Origin: Panax quinquefolius
Taxonomy: Eukaryota; Streptophyta; Magnoliopsida; Apiales; Araliaceae
Direction: 5' to 3'
Length of the DNA stretch: 64,000 nt
NCBI GenBank assembly: GCA_020205615.1
Contig: CM035166.1
Span: forward strand, 93,040,706-93,104,705
The translations under genes and the position numbers were made by a program. Positions 60,252-64,000 of this stretch are shown in pieces. Under the pieces are notes generated by a model. It ran no database searches. It had not been told where the DNA came from and saw only the letters and a program-made list of their open reading frames with translations. Each line of letters opens with the position of its first letter. Position 1 is the first letter of the stretch.

Positions 60252-60430
60252 GCTCTGATACCAACTGTGACAAATGTCCCATCAGTGGACAGCACCTCAC
60301 AGTGGTAACTATCAATTTGCCACCACAGAACGGCGTCCCCTACGGAGAGTCTGGCTTCGGTGCATCCCCCATCAATAGGAAGTCTCCAGCAAGAGGCTCG
60401 GGGCTCTTTACTTATAGCTCTGATACCAAA
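60252..60430 (-). repeat. Duplicated primer-binding site flanking a foreign segment
   Basis: GCTCTGATACCA occurs at 60252-60263 and again at 60417-60428, each followed by a TGTGAC LTR-like start (60266 and 60431). The 165 bp between them includes a piece like the B LTR near its end (TGTCCCATCAGTGGACA) and a segment related to 8343-8470 in A2 (EARLSVGDAV reading). It looks like a tandem duplication of the LTR-PBS junction with captured sequence. Confidence 0.65.
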
Positions 60431-62033
60431 TGTGACGACCCCAAAATAGGTCCATTCCATCCAACCCATTCTGAGTCGCCAAATACATGGTACAGAAAAT
60501 AACTACAACTTTATTACAATAATTGTCGTACAAAATACAACAACACATATGCTGTGAGTTTGGATACAAATATATACCAACTGTGACTCATGTCCCAATC
60601 GTGGATATGCGTCACAATGACACCTTACATAAAGGTATAGTCAAAACCGCTTTTTAGAAATTAGAATTTTGGGAAGTGCTCAAGGAAACCTTACGTGCAT
60701 GGGAGGCCATGCTTCTAGGTTATGATAGATATCCTATGGCCACAGAATTATCCTTGGTTGACCCAATAGACCCCAAAGAAATATGAGAAGATTACTATCA
60801 TATTCTTCCCAATGGTGAGTCTTCTCTTGACTTATCATTATCTCCACTTGTCTCAAATTGAGAATTATACTTCAAACAAACACCAAGATTATATAGGTAG
60901 TGCTTGTAAATATACTCGACAAGTGGATGAGCACAATCACATCTTATGATGACACGAGGTTGTATGTCATTAGACATCTTGTATGATAGTGGCAAAACAC
61001 CCTTCCAACGTTGGGTTAAGCCTCTCCTATATGATTCACCAAATATAACTACTAAAAGATGTATACAACACACTTGTCTATACTATTTAGGGAGAACTCC
61101 ACAACTAGAGACCATCGTTCTATTCCTTGTTACCCCATTGGCCGAACCCAATGCTACACTTTTATTACACGAAAGGAATTGTGAAGCAAAGGGTGAGCAC
61201 AACTAACTCGATAAAGAATATCATGACTAAAGATAATTAAATTATCAATAGCCTTCATCAATAACAAATTAGAGATTTAGAACATATGGTAGATGATAAA
61301 AATTTCAACCATAGTTAAATTGAACGAAGCAATCCATTAGAAGAGTCAAATAGACAATACGATCTATTATCTTCTATGTTAAAAGTCCACCAATAATGTT
61401 TTATCCCTATAACATCAATCAACAGTTCCTTTCCACAATTATATGAATATCTCATAATCATAATTGTTATTCTAAATTCTCTTCGTACCTGGGATGAATA
61501 TAATTTTCATCACATGTCTTTACAAAACATCAAAGATCATGGTTATACCAAATCACGCTTCTGCTCATAATCATACTAATAAATTCATCTTTTGACTACG
61601 GGCCAAAGATATTCTTCCACGTTCATCTTCGCACTGCTCGGCCAAAGATATTCAACAACAATCATCTTTCTTTACTACGGGCCAAAGATATTCATTAACA
61701 GTTCATCTTTGCACTCTCGGCCAAAGATATTCATCAACAATTCATCTTTGCACTCACAGCCAAAGATATTTCCTCAACAATTCATATTTGCACTTCTGAA
61801 GCCAAATATATTCATCAACAGATTCATATTTGCATTACGAACCAAATATATTAATATCTCAAAGAAATATATAATCATTTCAGAATTTATATAAACAATA
61901 ATTATAACCATGTTGATCAATTCACCTTTGCACTTAAGCTAAAGATATTCAATTATAAATTCAATGGTCATGATCATACCAATCACAATTCAACTTTTCA
62001 CTACTGGCCAAAGAGAACCCTAGTCATGATCAT
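60431..62033 (-). repeat. Family B LTR piece in inverted block (LTR2 3' part)
   Basis: It begins TGTGACGACCCC (LTR 3' terminus in reverse) and ends mid-LTR at CCCTAGTCATGATCAT, where plus-strand LTR sequence starts. It contains the reverse LTR ORF (61073-60798) and reverse GAATATCTTTGGCC-type repeats (about 61590-61860). Confidence 0.85.
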
Positions 62034-62892
62034 TTATTACTGATGAAGGCTATTGATAATTTAATTATCTTTAGTCATGATATTCTTTACTGAGCTAGTT
62101 GTGCTCACCCTTTTGCTTCACAATTCCTTTCAGGTAATAAGAGTGTAGCTGGGTCGAAGCGAGGTAACAAGGAATAGAATCGGTGGTCTCTAAATTGTGG
62201 AGGTTCTCCTTAAGCAAAGATAGAAAAGTGTTGTATACATCATTTAGTAGTTATATTTGGTGAATCAAATAGGGTGAGGTGAACCCAACGTTGGAAGGGT
62301 GTTTTGCCACTGTCATACAAGATGTCTAATGACATACAACCTCGTGTTATCATAAGACAGGGATGTGCTCATCCACTTGCTGAGTATATCTACGAGCACT
62401 ACCTATATAATATTGGTGTTTAGTTGAAGTATAACTCTCAATTAGAGACGGTGGAGATAATGATATGTCAAGAGAAGACTCATCATTGGAAAGAATATGA
62501 TAGTAATCTTCTCATTTTTCTTTGGGGTCTATTGGGTCAACCAAGAATAATTCTGTGGGCATATGATATCTATCATAATCTAGACGCATGGCCTCCCATG
62601 TACGAAGGTTTCCTTGAGCACTTCCCAAAGATTTTAATTTCTAAAATAGTTTTTGACTATACCTTTATGTAGGTATCACTATGTGAAGTGATGTCCACTG
62701 ATGGGACATTTATCACATTACGGTTGGGACACGAGTCATAGTTGGTATATATTTGTATCAAAACTCATAGCATTTATGTTGTTTTATTTTTGCGCGACAA
62801 TTGTTGTAATAAAGTTGTAGTCATTTTCTATGCCATGTATTTGGCGACTCATAATGGGTTAGATGGAATGGACCTATTTTGGGGTTGTCACA
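62034..62892 (+). repeat. Family B LTR3, 3' part
   Basis: Plus-strand LTR sequence starting mid-LTR (near TGATGAAGGCTATTGAT) and ending at TTGTCACA. It includes the longest version of the LTR reading frame (62286-62672). It closes the composite. Confidence 0.85.
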
Positions 62893-64000
62893 GAATACCT
62901 AATGGAGTTTTACTTGCCTGTCAATAGGAATTCTTGTAGTGATAGTGGTACAAGTGATCATTGGACTTGAGATCATCATAGTATCTTGTGTATGATGAGT
63001 TATACTTTGACTTATTCCTTAAGACCCTTAGGGTATATCAAAGGGTATGCTTGGGTATAATAAGTTTTACATAGAGATAATGTATGATCAATAAAGAATC
63101 TACCGCTTCTAGTAAAAGAAAAGAAATGTCATATGTGATTCGATAAATGACAACCCAGTAGTCATTGGCCAAGGCAGAATGAAATTAGAAAGGAGTTTCT
63201 AATTTGCATTATTTAGACTTGTGCATTTAAGAATCGAAATACATATAATTAAATAAAATAAGACTTGATAGTAATTACATGTCTTATATTAAATTAGGAC
63301 ATTGTATGGTGGAATGATTGAATTGTACGGTAACTATTTACTCAAATGCTCTTTTATGATTAATGTTGAAATCTATATTATCTTGAAAGTCGTTAATCGC
63401 TAGGGAGACTTATCCCTATTGCAGAATAAATATTATTTATTTAAATAAATTAATAGTTTAATTTATTTATTTAAATAAAATTAAAATTGTTCTAATTGAT
63501 TTATTCACAACCTGATTAATATGGAGAACCTAAAGGGTCACACCATACAAGGAAGAAATATTATTTAAAAAGTTAATGACATAATCGTAATAATATTTTA
63601 AATGTATTTAATTTAATCTATGATGATATAATAAATTAAATAGCTTAATATTTATTATTTAATATTTTAGAAATATTAAATATATAAATTAATAAGAGGA
63701 GTTTTATTAATATTATTATAATTATTATTATTTTAATTTCTAAAGAGTTAGAAATTAATTTAATATAAGTACTCTCAATTATTCCTAATAAGATTAGGAG
63801 GCAAATTAATTAAAAGAATTTAATTAATTATCCCTAATAAGATTAGGGAGTTTAATTAATTAAATAATATCCTATTTCCTAATTAGATTAGAAGGGTTAA
63901 CTGATATTTTTATAAGAGGAGTCTTATATCAGATATCATGTGATGTGATTTTAATTGTTGGAAAGTACGTCCTTTTTCTACAGAGAAAGAAAGCTAGGGT
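62893..64000. other. Unassigned AT-rich sequence
   Basis: About 1.1 kb without a convincing reading frame. The wording (GGTACAAGTGATCATTGGAC, TGGAGAACCTAAAGGGTCAC, GAAAGAAAGCTAGGG at the window edge) reminds me of LTR or leader sequences of plant Ty1/copia elements, but I cannot confirm that. It contains three hairpin-like CCTAATAAGATTAGG copies (63784-63892). Confidence 0.4.
63784..63892. repeat. Three short inverted-repeat copies
   Basis: CCTAATAAGATTAGG (CCTAAT/ATTAGG arms, AAG loop) occurs at 63784-63798 and 63833-63847, with a diverged third copy at 63878-63892, spaced about 45-49 bp. Confidence 0.75.

Larger units (their letters stand above)
59155..60430 (-). other. Family B internal region 2
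   Basis: On the minus strand: primer-binding site, leader, a remnant of the gag start region (about 60077-60030, resembling the A gag N-terminus), an acidic coiled-coil ORF (60007-59408), a non-coding stretch with CGTCGTACTCTG, then the pol tail remnant (about 59250-59170) and the purine tract. No protease, reverse transcriptase or integrase motif is visible. Confidence 0.8.
49907..62892 (+). mobile_element. Family B gypsy composite with three LTRs and an inversion
   Basis: The composite starts with an LTR (TGTAAGACCC, 49907) and ends with an LTR terminus (TTGTCACA, 62892). Inside are a second LTR and two internal regions. The block 56424-62033 is in reverse orientation, cut within LTRs on both sides. 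Neither internal region encodes gag-pol. PBS, leader and the last pol codons are homologous to family A, so B is a non-autonomous derivative. Outer flanks (GAGGA, GAATA) are not a convincing duplication. Confidence 0.8.

Noticed and set aside
49902..62897. GAGGA/GAATA as a target duplication for the B composite.
   Set aside because: Only three of five bases agree, which is weak for a duplication when several others in the window are perfect.
62931..62941. TTCTTGTAGTG read as the right CACTA terminus (reverse CACTACAAGAA).
   Set aside because: The adjacent bases do not match the left subterminal sequence, the 3-bp flanks differ (TAT and ATA), and it sits in what looks like continuous unrelated repeat sequence.
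1..64000. tRNA or rRNA genes.
   Set aside because: Reading both strands I saw only primer-binding sites complementary to a tRNA 3' end, with no cloverleaf; a covariance-model search would settle it.

Overview
This window looks like nuclear heterochromatin of a flowering plant, probably a eudicot. It is almost entirely nested transposable elements: Ty3/gypsy elements with chromodomain-like pol tails (Tekay/Del-like chromovirus, lineage tentative), one Ty1/copia Sirevirus-like element and one CACTA (En/Spm) DNA transposon. I see no convincing host gene, tRNA, rRNA or CRISPR array. Almost every protein-coding region is broken by stops and frameshifts; the only long open frame is the gag of the copia element.

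Layout. (1) 1-16204: right part of a plus-strand gypsy element, A1 (gag-pol remnant 1-1580, LTR from 1591). Its LTR is split at 3726 by A2, a complete minus-strand element of the same family (3727-15430, target duplication CGTAG). A2's gag is itself split by C, a plus-strand solo LTR (9505-11967, duplication ATGCG). A small GC-rich segment also interrupts the A1 LTR (15484-15760). (2) 16381-49906: a CACTA transposon, with its left terminus at 16381, an AT-rich leader, then a tnp2-type transposase gene (44889-48334) and a second En/Spm-type gene (about 48490-49906). Between leader and genes sits a minus-strand gypsy solo LTR, A4 (18691-44551), which was itself invaded by A3 (19961-30672, complete, duplication ACTTA) and by copia element D (31339-43900, duplication AATAT). 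(3) 49907-62892: a composite of a related but non-autonomous gypsy family, B. It reads as LTR-internal-LTR-internal-LTR in which the block 56424-62033 has been inverted. (4) 62893-64000: AT-rich sequence not assigned, possibly part of another LTR element.

Relative order of insertion follows from the nesting: CACTA, then A4, then A3 and D; A1, then A2, then C. A and B elements share termini, primer-binding site, 5' leader and the last codons of pol. B has lost gag-pol and carries an unrelated acidic coiled-coil reading frame plus a reading frame inside its LTR, so it probably depends on A-type proteins in trans. Element D is notable for a third reading frame of about 950 codons downstream of pol and for a palindromic ATCGTAG-type motif repeated in its LTRs, spacers and coding regions.
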